DNA from: Endozoicomonas acroporae
GTDB taxonomy: Bacteria; Pseudomonadota; Gammaproteobacteria; Pseudomonadales; Endozoicomonadaceae
Direction: 5' to 3'
Assembly: GCF_002864045.1 (NCBI RefSeq)
Contig: NZ_PJPV01000010.1
Coordinates: 1 to 37,457, forward strand
DNA length: 37,457 nt
The translations under genes were made by a program, and so were the position numbers. This document shows positions 27,989-36,442 of this stretch, in pieces. The notes below the pieces were generated by a model, which saw only the letters and a program-made list of their open reading frames with translations, was not told the origin of the DNA and made no database searches. Each line of letters starts with the position of its first letter. Within the stretch, counting starts at the first letter, position 1.

Positions 27989-30019
27989 TTATTTCAGGGC
28001 AGTTCCTGAGCGTGATTTTTCCGTCAGCCGGTAGACAATTGACCAGTCCAGCGGCTTTTTGAAAAATGGATCCTTGCTGTTTTCCAGAAACGCCCGGCGC
28101 AGGCTGTAGTAATCATAGTGATCGTCATCAAAGACAACCATTTGGTCTGTTTTGTCCAGGCAGAACGGACATTCCCTGATCCGCGCAACAACTCTGGGCT
28201 GGAGCTGCTCGAAGGCTGGAACGGACAAGCTGCGCAGGTATTTTTGCCAGGGTTCCCATGTTCTCAGGAAGCCCTCCAGGGCATCTTCAGAACAGTGCTG
28301 TTCGATTTCCATGGCGGCCTGGTTAATATGCCACTGGGAAACCCGGCTACAGGCTCTGAACAGCATGTCCTGAGTTGCGCCTGGCAGGTTAAAGCGCTTG
28401 CGCAAACCAATCTGATAAGCCAGCTCTACTTCAATCGGACTGACGAAATACATGATGTTAATATGACGTCTGGCAATCTCTTTCACCGCTTCCAGAATCA
28501 TCATTTGCCGTCCCAGGGCGCGCAATTCTGTGGGGTCGCTGTCCGGATGCATAGCCATGGTTTCTGCTGATCTGGACAGCTCCAGTGTTTCCAGGTCATC
28601 CAGAGCCAGTATAACCCGGTCGTCACAAGTACTGGTGGCATGGTGTATGCGCATCAGGGCGTTTTCCTGAATCTCTTGATTACCGCTGAGCAGCGACATG
28701 ACCCCTAACACTCGTTGGGCCAGTATCCGCTGTGTTACGCGGTTCTGGTAATCTGCAGTACCGGTCAGGCGTTGCAGATAATAAGTCAGGCTTTGCTCCT
28801 GGTCAGGCCGCAGATCGAGGATTGGGGTGGGTGAGTGAGATTGTGCAAGATTCGCCCAAAATGTAAAAGCCTCTTCAAACGTGTTAAATGTGCGCGCTGG
28901 TACCCCCTGCGATTCAGCTACATAAAATTGCATGCCTTCTGGTTGTTCATGTTCAAGCTGGGCGAGTAACGCCGCTGGCAACCCGGTATTTTCCAGATAA
29001 ACCTTGCGTAAACGCAATTCCTGACCGTCCGTCCTCCAGCCCAGTTCTGTAATCCAGTGAGGCAGGGCGGTCAAGCTAACGCAGCCAGAGAGATCAAGAT
29101 CGCCACCGAGCTTGATCCTGGCAGGCAGTTCTCTCAGGTTGGTACAATCTTTCAGGATAAGATTGCCACCTATTTCCAGTAAAGTATCTGACGCTATTCT
29201 CAGTTCTGTGCAACCTTCAAGGGTAAGGTTTCGGCCCACCTTGAGGGTTTGCGGCAGCCACTCCAGATTGGTACAACCCTTGAGGTATAGGTTTTCCGGT
29301 ATGTTCATACCATTGGGCAGTTCCCTGAGAGTGGTGCAGTTAATAAGGCTAAGGGTCGCCAGTACCGAGAGATTTTCTGGCAGTTTTTGCAGATTGTAAC
29401 AATCGTTAAGAAACAGGCTGCGCCTGACAATCAGGTCATCGGGCAAATATTTAAGTCCGGAGCAACCGTTGAGCAGAAGGTTCTCCCCCACAAAGAAATT
29501 GGTCGGTAAAGTCTCCAGGCTATGGCATTCGTTAAGCTCAGCACTTAATCCCACGGTAAGGTTTTCAGGCAGAGCCCTGAGGCGGGGGCAAGCCTTAAGG
29601 AAGAGGGTCCGCCCCACGAAGAAGTTTTGCGGTAACTCAGGCAGTTGGCTGAAACCCTCAAAATCAACACTGAACAGCACGTACAGGTGTTTGGGAACAG
29701 CCTGAATCCTGCTGCGCTGGGGCCGGCTGAGAGTGGGAAACAGATCGCCATTAATTTTATAGCAGAGGTTATCGGAAACATTACCCTCCCTCATCAACCG
29801 GATCATTTCGGTTGGGTCGGTCTCCCGGACTTTAATGACTGAGAATTCCGATAAAAGTTTAACGTTATGTGGGAACAGTGCATCAATGGACAATGAATCG
29901 CGGCGTATAAGATTTTCTGGCACTGGGCCGTTAGCGTCAGTATCCGGACATTGCGTTGTTTCACTTACACTCGTACCAATATTGTGTGCAGGGAGGTTGC
30001 TCAGTGCTGTTGCGTTCAT
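27989..30019 (-). CDS. LRR-NEL ubiquitin ligase effector with U-box-like C-terminus (676 aa)
   Basis: Resembles the IpaH/SspH family of secreted bacterial E3 ubiquitin ligases. Residues 1-110: polar, no signal peptide, as in type III effectors. Residues ~115-350: about ten leucine-rich repeats of ~21 aa with an L-x-L-x-x-C-x-x-L-x-x-LP pattern. Residues ~370-610: NEL catalytic domain, with the CxD motif at C465-D-D467 (STCDDRV), followed by a LGRQMMILEAVKEIAR helix and EVELAYQIGLRKRFNLP, both characteristic of NEL. Residues ~617-666: CPFCLDKTDQMVVF, then HYDYYSL, then DPFFKKPLDW, laid out like a U-box fold; this is not usual in IpaH proteins. The ATG at 30019 lacks a clear ribosome site. The gene converges on cpdB. 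NEL call near certain; U-box call moderate. Confidence 0.93.
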   Translation of the reverse strand: MNATALSNLPAHNIGTSVSETTQCPDTDANGPVPENLIRRDSLSIDALFPHNVKLLSEFSVIKVRETDPTEMIRLMREGNVSDNLCYKINGDLFPTLSRPQRSRIQAVPKHLYVLFSVDFEGFSQLPELPQNFFVGRTLFLKACPRLRALPENLTVGLSAELNECHSLETLPTNFFVGENLLLNGCSGLKYLPDDLIVRRSLFLNDCYNLQKLPENLSVLATLSLINCTTLRELPNGMNIPENLYLKGCTNLEWLPQTLKVGRNLTLEGCTELRIASDTLLEIGGNLILKDCTNLRELPARIKLGGDLDLSGCVSLTALPHWITELGWRTDGQELRLRKVYLENTGLPAALLAQLEHEQPEGMQFYVAESQGVPARTFNTFEEAFTFWANLAQSHSPTPILDLRPDQEQSLTYYLQRLTGTADYQNRVTQRILAQRVLGVMSLLSGNQEIQENALMRIHHATSTCDDRVILALDDLETLELSRSAETMAMHPDSDPTELRALGRQMMILEAVKEIARRHINIMYFVSPIEVELAYQIGLRKRFNLPGATQDMLFRACSRVSQWHINQAAMEIEQHCSEDALEGFLRTWEPWQKYLRSLSVPAFEQLQPRVVARIRECPFCLDKTDQMVVFDDDHYDYYSLRRAFLENSKDPFFKKPLDWSIVYRLTEKSRSGTALK

Positions 30020-30217
30020 ATCATCATTTTACGGCTGTGAGTAATGTAAAAGGATCACAACTGATTGATGAAGTTCACTTTTTCTGGTGTTACTGCAAAA
30101 ATAATACGGACAGGCGGTGCCAGGTGGATATGAGAAGCCAGCCGCCAGCCCCCTCATCAAGCGCTGAGAGAGGGCCGGGTGGATGTTGCCATTATGAAGA
30201 ATTCCTGAATGTCTATC
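30020..30217. other. Spacer between the NEL gene and rluB
   Basis: About 200 bases with no gene, clear hairpin terminator or promoter that I can support. Confidence 0.5.
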
Positions 30218-31099
30218 CTAGCGAGAGCGCTTTTTCGGATGAGGGCTGAAACGTTTGGTACTGCCTTTGACTTTCCTGGCCTGCACTTCGTTCTTTTTCA
30301 GCCGATCCTGCGGCTTTTTGTGGAAGGCGGGTGCGGGTGACAGGTCCACCAGTGCGGCAAGCGCGTCGATATCCTGTTTTTCCAGCTCCTGGAACTGCCC
30401 CTGACGCAGGTGATCAGGAATGATCATGCTGCCAAAACGGACCCGCTTCAAACGGCTGACTTTCAGATCCTGGGATTCCCAGAGACGACGGACTTCACGG
30501 TTACGCCCTTCAAGAATACAGACGTGAAACCAATGGTTAATGCCAGTACCGCCGGAGTCCACAATATCGGTAAAACGAGCCATGCCGTCTTCCAGCTCGA
30601 CACCTTCAAACAGGTTTTTCACTTTCTGCTGGGTAATATCACCCATGACCCGCACGGCGTACTCCCGTTCAATGGAGTGGGAGGGGTGCATCAGGCGGCT
30701 GGCCAGTTCACCATCGTTGGTAAACAGCAGCAGACCGGAGGTATTGAGGTCCAGGCGGCCGATGGAGATCCAGCGCTCGCCCTTCAGTTTAGGGAGTTTA
30801 TCAAAGACCGTTGGACGGCCTTCCTTATCAGAACGGCTGCAGATTTCGCCTTCAGGTTTGTTATAAGCGATGACACGGCGAATACCAGAGGCGTAGGCGT
30901 CCAGCTTAATTACCCGGCCGTCCACGGCAATAACGTCGGCCAGGTCTGCACGGTCGCCCAGGCTGGCTTTGACACCGTTGACACTGATGCGTCCTTCAGT
31001 GATCCAGCGCTCCATCTCACGGCGTGAGCCAAGGCCAGCGCCCGCCAGGATCTTTTGCAGTTTTTCGCCCTGCGGAGGGAGTGTAGTTTCTGTGGTCAT
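30218..31099 (-). CDS. rluB: 23S rRNA pseudouridine synthase RluB (293 aa)
   Basis: RluB makes pseudouridine 2605 (E. coli numbering) in 23S rRNA. An S4 RNA-binding domain is at ~10-60 ([19 protein letters not shown]). The RsuA-family catalytic motif [13 protein letters not shown] is present with the catalytic D117. Family motifs continue with REYAVRV and [11 protein letters not shown]. The C-terminus is a Lys/Arg-rich tail (~255-293), as in other RluB. The start is placed at ATG 31099 on family length; a 25-codon upstream extension is not family-like. In many gammaproteobacteria rluB follows scpB directly. Here scpB lies more than 5 kb upstream, so rluB must rely on another promoter. Confidence 0.93.
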   Translation of the reverse strand: MTTETTLPPQGEKLQKILAGAGLGSRREMERWITEGRISVNGVKASLGDRADLADVIAVDGRVIKLDAYASGIRRVIAYNKPEGEICSRSDKEGRPTVFDKLPKLKGERWISIGRLDLNTSGLLLFTNDGELASRLMHPSHSIEREYAVRVMGDITQQKVKNLFEGVELEDGMARFTDIVDSGGTGINHWFHVCILEGRNREVRRLWESQDLKVSRLKRVRFGSMIIPDHLRQGQFQELEKQDIDALAALVDLSPAPAFHKKPQDRLKKNEVQARKVKGSTKRFSPHPKKRSR

Positions 31100-31200
31100 G
31101 GGATATCGGCGGGGTCTCCGCCCGGAATTTAACAAGAGGGAACGCAGTATAACGGGAGGTTCGGGTACAAACAATCCGGTTGAGCCGCAGTGAAATAAAG

Positions 31201-31365
31201 TAAGTAGCTAACCATATGAAATCATATATTTCTGACTCCTTGTTCAGGCACTCTGCTTCGTTACAACTCCGGTCACATAGCTACGGCTATGCTCCCTCCG
31301 TTGTGCCTCGCATAGCACCTGCCCAAGTAGCCAGAAATATATGATTCCATATGGCCAGCTACTTA
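31201..31365. repeat. MITE-like palindromic element, copy 3 (165 bp)
   Basis: The ends TAAGTAG (31201-31207) and CTACTTA (31359-31365) carry ~37-bp imperfect inverted repeats, with the central hairpin CATAGC-TACG-GCTATG at 31276-31291. The element lies about 100 bases upstream of rluB. An 11-base direct repeat GTGAAATAAAG flanks it (31190-31200 and 31371-31381), with five extra bases on the right side. Confidence 0.87.
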
Positions 31366-31407
31366 AACAGGTGAAATAAAGAAGAGGAATGGAACCTGAT
31401 AATCATT

Positions 31408-34400
31408 TTGTGGTCAAACGGCGGTGTTTATAGCCTCAGCCAGCAGGGTTTTATTCTGAAAACAATATTACCAGCCTACTACCATGCACAGTCTGCTGTC
31501 CGGGTTGACCAGAGAGCCGGTTTCAGCGGGATTCCAGAACACCCGGGAAATACATTTAACGGTAAAAGGGTCGCAAACTATCAGCCTCATCGAATGGCCG
31601 CTGCCACCCCGGATTACGGCAAGTGTACTGAGGATGACTTCTGGTGGAAAAAAAGATTATATGGGCATCGAATCACCCCGTCTGGTGTGCTTGCAGCCTA
31701 CGGAAATGATAGATCGTCTCTTAGAAGTGGCTTCTTCCTGCTCAAACTTTGCCTGCAGAACATTCTGCATGACAATAAAAAAGTGACTCCGGATCAGGTG
31801 ATTCAGGAATTCAACCGGAAACCAGATCAAAACAACAAGTACCAAATAGCGATAGCGCGCTTTAAGTCGGAATGCTGCCTGAAGGGCCTGGTGTTAAATG
31901 GCCAGCAGGTCACTCCGGATGCGGTGGTTAAGGGTTATCAGGACGTTAAAGCAACACTGGAGCTGGCACGCTTTAAGTCGGAATGCTGCCTGAAGGGGTT
32001 GCTGTTGGCTGGCCAACCGGTCACACCGGATATGGTGGTTAACGATTTTCCGGATAGTCCGCAAGGCAAACTGGGGAGAGCGCGCTTTAAGTCGGAATGC
32101 TGCCTGAAGGGCCTGACGTTAAATGGTCAGCCGGTCTCACCGGATGCGGTAGTGAAGGATTTCCCGGATAGCCCGGAAGGCAAACTGGGGATAGCGCGCT
32201 TCAAAGAGGAGTGTTGCATGAGAGGGCTGGCGTTGAATGGCCAGCCGGTCTCACCGGATGCGGTGGTGAAGGATTTCCCGGATAATCCGAAAGGTCGGCT
32301 GGGGATCGCGCGCTTCAAAGCGGAATGTTGCCTGAAACGCCTGTCATTGAATGGCCGACAGATCACACCGGAGGCAGTGGTTAAGGGCTATCAGGCAGTC
32401 GGGGCAAGATTGGAACTGGCGCGCTTCAAATCGGAATGTTGCCTGAGGGACCTGCCGTTGAATGGTCTGCGGGTCACACCGGAAGAGGTGGTGGAGGATT
32501 ACCCGGGTAGTCCGGAAGGCAAACGGGGAGTGGCGCACTTCCAAGAGGAATGTTGCCTGAGAGGGCTGCCGCTGAATGGCCAGCAGGTTTCACCGGATAC
32601 GGTGGTTAACGGTTACCGGGCCACTAAATCAGTACTGGGGCTGGCGCACTTTATGGAACAGTGTTGGCTGCGGGGGGTGGCGCTAAATGGCCAGCCGGTC
32701 AGGCCGGATGCTGTGTTTAAGAGTTTCCCGGATAATGATACCGGTGGCAAGCTCGGAAGAGCGCGCTTTAAGGAACTCTGTTGCCTGAAGGGCACGGTGT
32801 TGAATGGCCGACAGGTTACCCCTGATGAGGTGATTGAGGATTATCAGTCAGCCAATGCAATGCTTGAGCTGGCACGCTTCAAGGCGGAATGTTGCCTGAG
32901 GGGCCTGATGGTGAAGGGCCAGCAGGTCACACCGGATACCGTGGTCAGGGATTATAAGGTAGCCAGGGCAACTCTGGAGCTAGGGCGCTTCAAAGCAGAA
33001 TGTTGCCTGAGGGGGCTGCGATTGAATGGCCAGCAGGTCACACCGGATGCCGTGATCAAGGATTATGAACGGGGGGGGTGGTTGCTCGAAAGAGCGATTT
33101 TTTATTCCCGGTTGGCATTGAATGCCAGAGAATTGAATGGCAGCTATCTGGATAACCTGAAAGTACTGGAGGCGTTTAATGAAGCCCCCGGAAATCATGC
33201 CGCAAGGCAGATTGAATACCTGATGCACAGGTTGCAACAACCTCAGCGATACGATGAAAGCAATGATGCTCAGGAGGTCATCCAAAAGGCCTGGCAACTT
33301 CTGGACAGCATATTGATCAAAGATAAGCAACAACGATTGCGGTGTATATTGATATTCATGGCTATGCAGAATGGATTGACCATTGATCATCAGAGATTGT
33401 CCGCAGAACAGGTATTGCATTCCATCCAGACACTGAGGCCTTCATTTCAGAATTCGCGCATCTATTTCTTTTTCCTGAAACACTGTTATATCACTGGACA
33501 GCCTGTTTATGGACGAAGAATCCAAAGACATCAGGTGTTGGAATGCCTTAAGGGTTTTCCTGAAGGAAGTAAACAGCGCCACGCTTTAGGGCGCGGCCTT
33601 GAACAGTGCCTCCGCGAAACAGGTACAGTGAATAAGTTTCTGTTTAATCCGGAAAATGCTGTCGCCTGTGATAGTCGGTACAGATACGCAGCCTCTGCCA
33701 GTCACCATGCGGCTTCTGTTGCCGTTCGTAGAGAGTACCCGGTATCGTACAGACCTGAATTGAATAGACAGACCACAGATAACTTCCGGTCTGGCTTTTT
33801 GCCCGGTCATGGAAACAGATACTCAAGCAACTGTGTCAATAACGCCGGATATGGCTATAGAGGCCAACTGCCCGACGTGATCCCGATTTTAGAATACCCT
33901 GGTCAAAGAGAAAAAGCGGTAGAAGGATCCGTGGCCAATTCCGGCAGGGAACATCCATTCCCTTACCAGCCCCGCGAATACTGGTATGAAACAGAAAAAG
34001 CAGAAAATACGTTCACTACAGGCAGAGCGGGTTGTCCGGATCATCAGGTTCCGCAGTTAAATGCGCTAACGCTGAGAACACTGGAGATTATTCAGGTAAT
34101 TAATGACGCTTATCCCTATCCCCCCATCCTGATTACCGGTTCGTATGCGCGTTACTTACAAAACCGCTGCTCGTCATTCAACGACATAGACCTTATCTGC
34201 ACCGCGGAAGAGCCTGCCAGAGCCCTGTTTGGACAGCTGCGCGCATTGAATACCGACAGAGATTCAGAAATCCCCAAAAGTGTTATCATCGGGCCAGTCC
34301 CGGGATGTCCGGTGATTAAACTGCCAAAAGCTTTCAATATTTATTTGACAGACGGTGATCTGGGTGCCAAGGCAATGGGGCTGCAGGTCAGTGTGGACGA

Positions 34401-34920
34401 CAGAGTAGCCCATCAAAACAAGGCAAGACTGGCCATTTATGTTCCCGGCGTAGAGAGGCCAGTGTGGTGTTTGTCGTTTGCTGAAGAAACCAGATTGTTG
34501 AACGATACGCTGAAATTTCTCACCGAGAACCTCGATCCGCTGACTGAGCAGTTGCAAAAAGGAGCGGCATTTGCCTTGCCCCGAACCATTCTTTTTAACA
34601 CCCCCCAAAACACCAGTGACCGTATTTATGGTTTGCTGATACGCTCTTTGCTTACCCTGAATAAAGCCCGGCAGTTTATTGCACTGCACGCTCAAGGAGC
34701 CCCCGGAAACCTGGACGACCGGACAAATCAGGGGCAAGAGCGCCGACGCCTTTATGCATTGACTCAGAATCTTCACATGAAATTGCTCAGCCATATTTGG
34801 CGTAAGGGTTTTGAGCACAGAGTGAATGGCTGGCTATCGGCCTTTCAGCCAGTTAATGATTACCAATTCAAGAAAAAGGAATTTGTCAAAACACTGCTTG
34901 CGATGATGCAGCCTGAATAA
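31408..34920 (+). CDS. Repeat protein fused to a nucleotidyltransferase-like domain (1170 aa)
   Basis: Residues ~149-561 are eleven tandem 37-39-aa repeats of the form ARFKSECCLKGL, then x-LNGQ, V-T-P-D-x-V-V-K-x-Y or F, then a variable spacer and LE or LG. Degenerate repeats flank them. The phasing (V-T-P-D, G-Y or D-F, L-E-x-A-x-F, C-L-K-G) resembles pentatricopeptide repeats, so an alpha-solenoid is likely. After a low-complexity linker (~740-880), residues ~890-1000 carry ILITGSYARYL (G911-S912) and D926-I-D928, the GS...DxD signature of Pol-beta-type nucleotidyltransferases. A third acidic residue may be in NIYLTDGD. A helical C-terminal region follows. The frame opens with TTG and has no good ribosome site; the next in-frame ATG is at residue 63. 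Effector or RNA-modifying roles are both conceivable. Confidence 0.75.
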   Translation: MWSNGGVYSLSQQGFILKTILPAYYHAQSAVRVDQRAGFSGIPEHPGNTFNGKRVANYQPHRMAAATPDYGKCTEDDFWWKKRLYGHRITPSGVLAAYGNDRSSLRSGFFLLKLCLQNILHDNKKVTPDQVIQEFNRKPDQNNKYQIAIARFKSECCLKGLVLNGQQVTPDAVVKGYQDVKATLELARFKSECCLKGLLLAGQPVTPDMVVNDFPDSPQGKLGRARFKSECCLKGLTLNGQPVSPDAVVKDFPDSPEGKLGIARFKEECCMRGLALNGQPVSPDAVVKDFPDNPKGRLGIARFKAECCLKRLSLNGRQITPEAVVKGYQAVGARLELARFKSECCLRDLPLNGLRVTPEEVVEDYPGSPEGKRGVAHFQEECCLRGLPLNGQQVSPDTVVNGYRATKSVLGLAHFMEQCWLRGVALNGQPVRPDAVFKSFPDNDTGGKLGRARFKELCCLKGTVLNGRQVTPDEVIEDYQSANAMLELARFKAECCLRGLMVKGQQVTPDTVVRDYKVARATLELGRFKAECCLRGLRLNGQQVTPDAVIKDYERGGWLLERAIFYSRLALNARELNGSYLDNLKVLEAFNEAPGNHAARQIEYLMHRLQQPQRYDESNDAQEVIQKAWQLLDSILIKDKQQRLRCILIFMAMQNGLTIDHQRLSAEQVLHSIQTLRPSFQNSRIYFFFLKHCYITGQPVYGRRIQRHQVLECLKGFPEGSKQRHALGRGLEQCLRETGTVNKFLFNPENAVACDSRYRYAASASHHAASVAVRREYPVSYRPELNRQTTDNFRSGFLPGHGNRYSSNCVNNAGYGYRGQLPDVIPILEYPGQREKAVEGSVANSGREHPFPYQPREYWYETEKAENTFTTGRAGCPDHQVPQLNALTLRTLEIIQVINDAYPYPPILITGSYARYLQNRCSSFNDIDLICTAEEPARALFGQLRALNTDRDSEIPKSVIIGPVPGCPVIKLPKAFNIYLTDGDLGAKAMGLQVSVDDRVAHQNKARLAIYVPGVERPVWCLSFAEETRLLNDTLKFLTENLDPLTEQLQKGAAFALPRTILFNTPQNTSDRIYGLLIRSLLTLNKARQFIALHAQGAPGNLDDRTNQGQERRRLYALTQNLHMKLLSHIWRKGFEHRVNGWLSAFQPVNDYQFKKKEFVKTLLAMMQPE

Positions 34921-34949
34921 GGAAAACCCAACTCGATGAACTCTGGTTG

Positions 34950-35165
34950 TATCGGTGTATTGAGCGACAGCAACCTAACCCTAACGACAGCCAGAAGAAA
35001 GGTGCCAACGATGGACGTCAAAATAGCTACGTAAATGAGAACATGGTCTACCTGACCAATAAACGGCACCTGATTAACCTTCTTGCTCAACTCCCACAAC
35101 AGCGGTTGGAACATGGCAAGGGTAAAAATAAATTGCCACATACGGACACCGCAGCAGGCAAGCGT
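34950..35165 (-). pseudogene. Decayed fragment of an SbmA/BacA-like peptide transporter
   Basis: A minus-strand frame (about 35165 down to 34967) reads GVRMWQFIFTLAMFQPLLW, then a short loop with VPFIGQVDHVLIYVAILTS and VGTFLLAVVRVRL. This matches in order the membrane segments of SbmA/BacA inner-membrane transporters as I remember them (an LLW-LS segment, a P-GP-HAL-type loop, and a VGT-LLAVVG segment). The rest of that ~400-aa protein is absent and the reading degenerates after RVRL. The region 34921-35320 holds no other gene I can support. Confidence 0.5.
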
Positions 35166-35320
35166 TATCAGATGGGACGCGCTTATTGGGTTGGGCTGAG
35201 TTACACTTTAATGGTCACAGGCCCTGATTTGACTCATCAAAATATTATTCCAATGACTGAACCTATTGGGAAAGCAAGCTGTCTATGGGGAGTAAATATC
35301 TATCGTTAGAAGGTTTATTT

Positions 35321-36442
35321 ATGACTCCACCAAGTGCAAATACCGGATTGGCAAACGCTGTTAACGGACCACTAAGCAACAGCTATGACCAGAATGATTC
35401 TGCCTTGCCAGAGAATGCTCAGCATGCGGGCGGTATTTTTCGGAGTCGCGCCACTGAAGATCTTCAGCACAGTCTGGCCGTTGGTGCTCGGGCTGCCAGT
35501 GCTGTTTTGCCTGCCCATAATTATATGAATCCAGCATTGGGTGGAACTGATAATCCATCGGTTGTGAGATTTACGGTTGGCTCAGATGATGAGAGTTCTG
35601 ATGACGATGCTTCACCCTTATCCTCCCTCAGTTCAGGTCCTGGTTCAGAACTCGGTGGCTTCATGGGGTTGGAGCAAACGTTAGAGAGCCTTCTTCTGGT
35701 AAAGGAGGCGGATTCCACTGAAGGTGCTGTAGGGGGCTGCGTTCATGGTGGCGGTGAGCTGATTCTGGAGGAGTCTCTGACATCAAGCCTGAATGAACTG
35801 GCGTCAATATCTTCTGCGGGGAAGGGCGGTAAAGATAAGGCCGTTGAAAGTGTCAGGAAAGAACTTGGTGAAACGATCGCTGACTCTTTCACAACAGCCA
35901 GACTGGAAGAATTGCATACCATTGCCTGTAGACTCGAGTCGTGGCAGAAAACGAATTGCAGATTACTTGAAAAATGTAAAGTTAACTCCTTCGACACTTA
36001 CATACCCGATCTCACTACCCGGGGAATGGTTCCAATAAAGTTCGATGATCTAATCAACGGTATTATTAATACAGGTGTTATGTCTGATCTTGGCAAAGGG
36101 CTTGATAAAATTGATAGTTATCTGAGAGGGTGTGATGTAACGATGCTACGCCACCGTCATCGTCTTTGCACAGATATGAGCAAAGACGTCCATCAGCCAA
36201 TACTTGCCTTGTCATTTTACCAGGAAAATATATTAGACTCACAATTTCCAGATGAGCTTTTTGATGGCGAAGAATTACCAGATTTCACTTACCTTCTTGA
36301 TGGCGATAAAAATAAAGACTGGAACCACCTTGCCCATGAGTTGGATGCTTATTTTCAACCGGTATTTCAGGAGCTGGGTGAGGTTGGGGGGGGGGTTCCA
36401 GCAGACACTCTGGAAGAATACTTCCAGAGTGTCGTTGATTAA
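35321..36442 (+). CDS. 373-aa unknown protein with acidic-serine region, effector-like
   Basis: Family not recognised. ATG 35321 has AGAAGG eight bases upstream; a longer frame starts at 35285 without a ribosome site. The N-terminal ~85 residues are polar. An acidic-serine segment (GSDDESSDDDASPLSSLSS, ~88-106), which could be a casein-kinase-type target in a eukaryotic cell, is followed by predicted helices, including a Lys/Glu-rich stretch near 165-215. Near the C-terminus a run of ten G (36386-36395) encodes three glycines before the last 15 residues. The stop codon overlaps the stop of convergent scpB. It sits in the accessory insert between rluB and scpB. Confidence 0.7.
   Translation: MTPPSANTGLANAVNGPLSNSYDQNDSALPENAQHAGGIFRSRATEDLQHSLAVGARAASAVLPAHNYMNPALGGTDNPSVVRFTVGSDDESSDDDASPLSSLSSGPGSELGGFMGLEQTLESLLLVKEADSTEGAVGGCVHGGGELILEESLTSSLNELASISSAGKGGKDKAVESVRKELGETIADSFTTARLEELHTIACRLESWQKTNCRLLEKCKVNSFDTYIPDLTTRGMVPIKFDDLINGIINTGVMSDLGKGLDKIDSYLRGCDVTMLRHRHRLCTDMSKDVHQPILALSFYQENILDSQFPDELFDGEELPDFTYLLDGDKNKDWNHLAHELDAYFQPVFQELGEVGGGVPADTLEEYFQSVVD
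36386..36395 (+). repeat. G10 homopolymer near the end of the 373-aa gene
   Basis: Ten consecutive G bases, codons 356-358 plus one base. This length is prone to slippage. A shift would replace the last 15 residues with a longer tail running into scpB antisense. Confidence 0.85.

Noticed and set aside
34947..35309. 120-codon plus-strand frame
   Set aside because: It lies opposite the SbmA/BacA-like remnant, which fits a known family better, and has no ribosome site.
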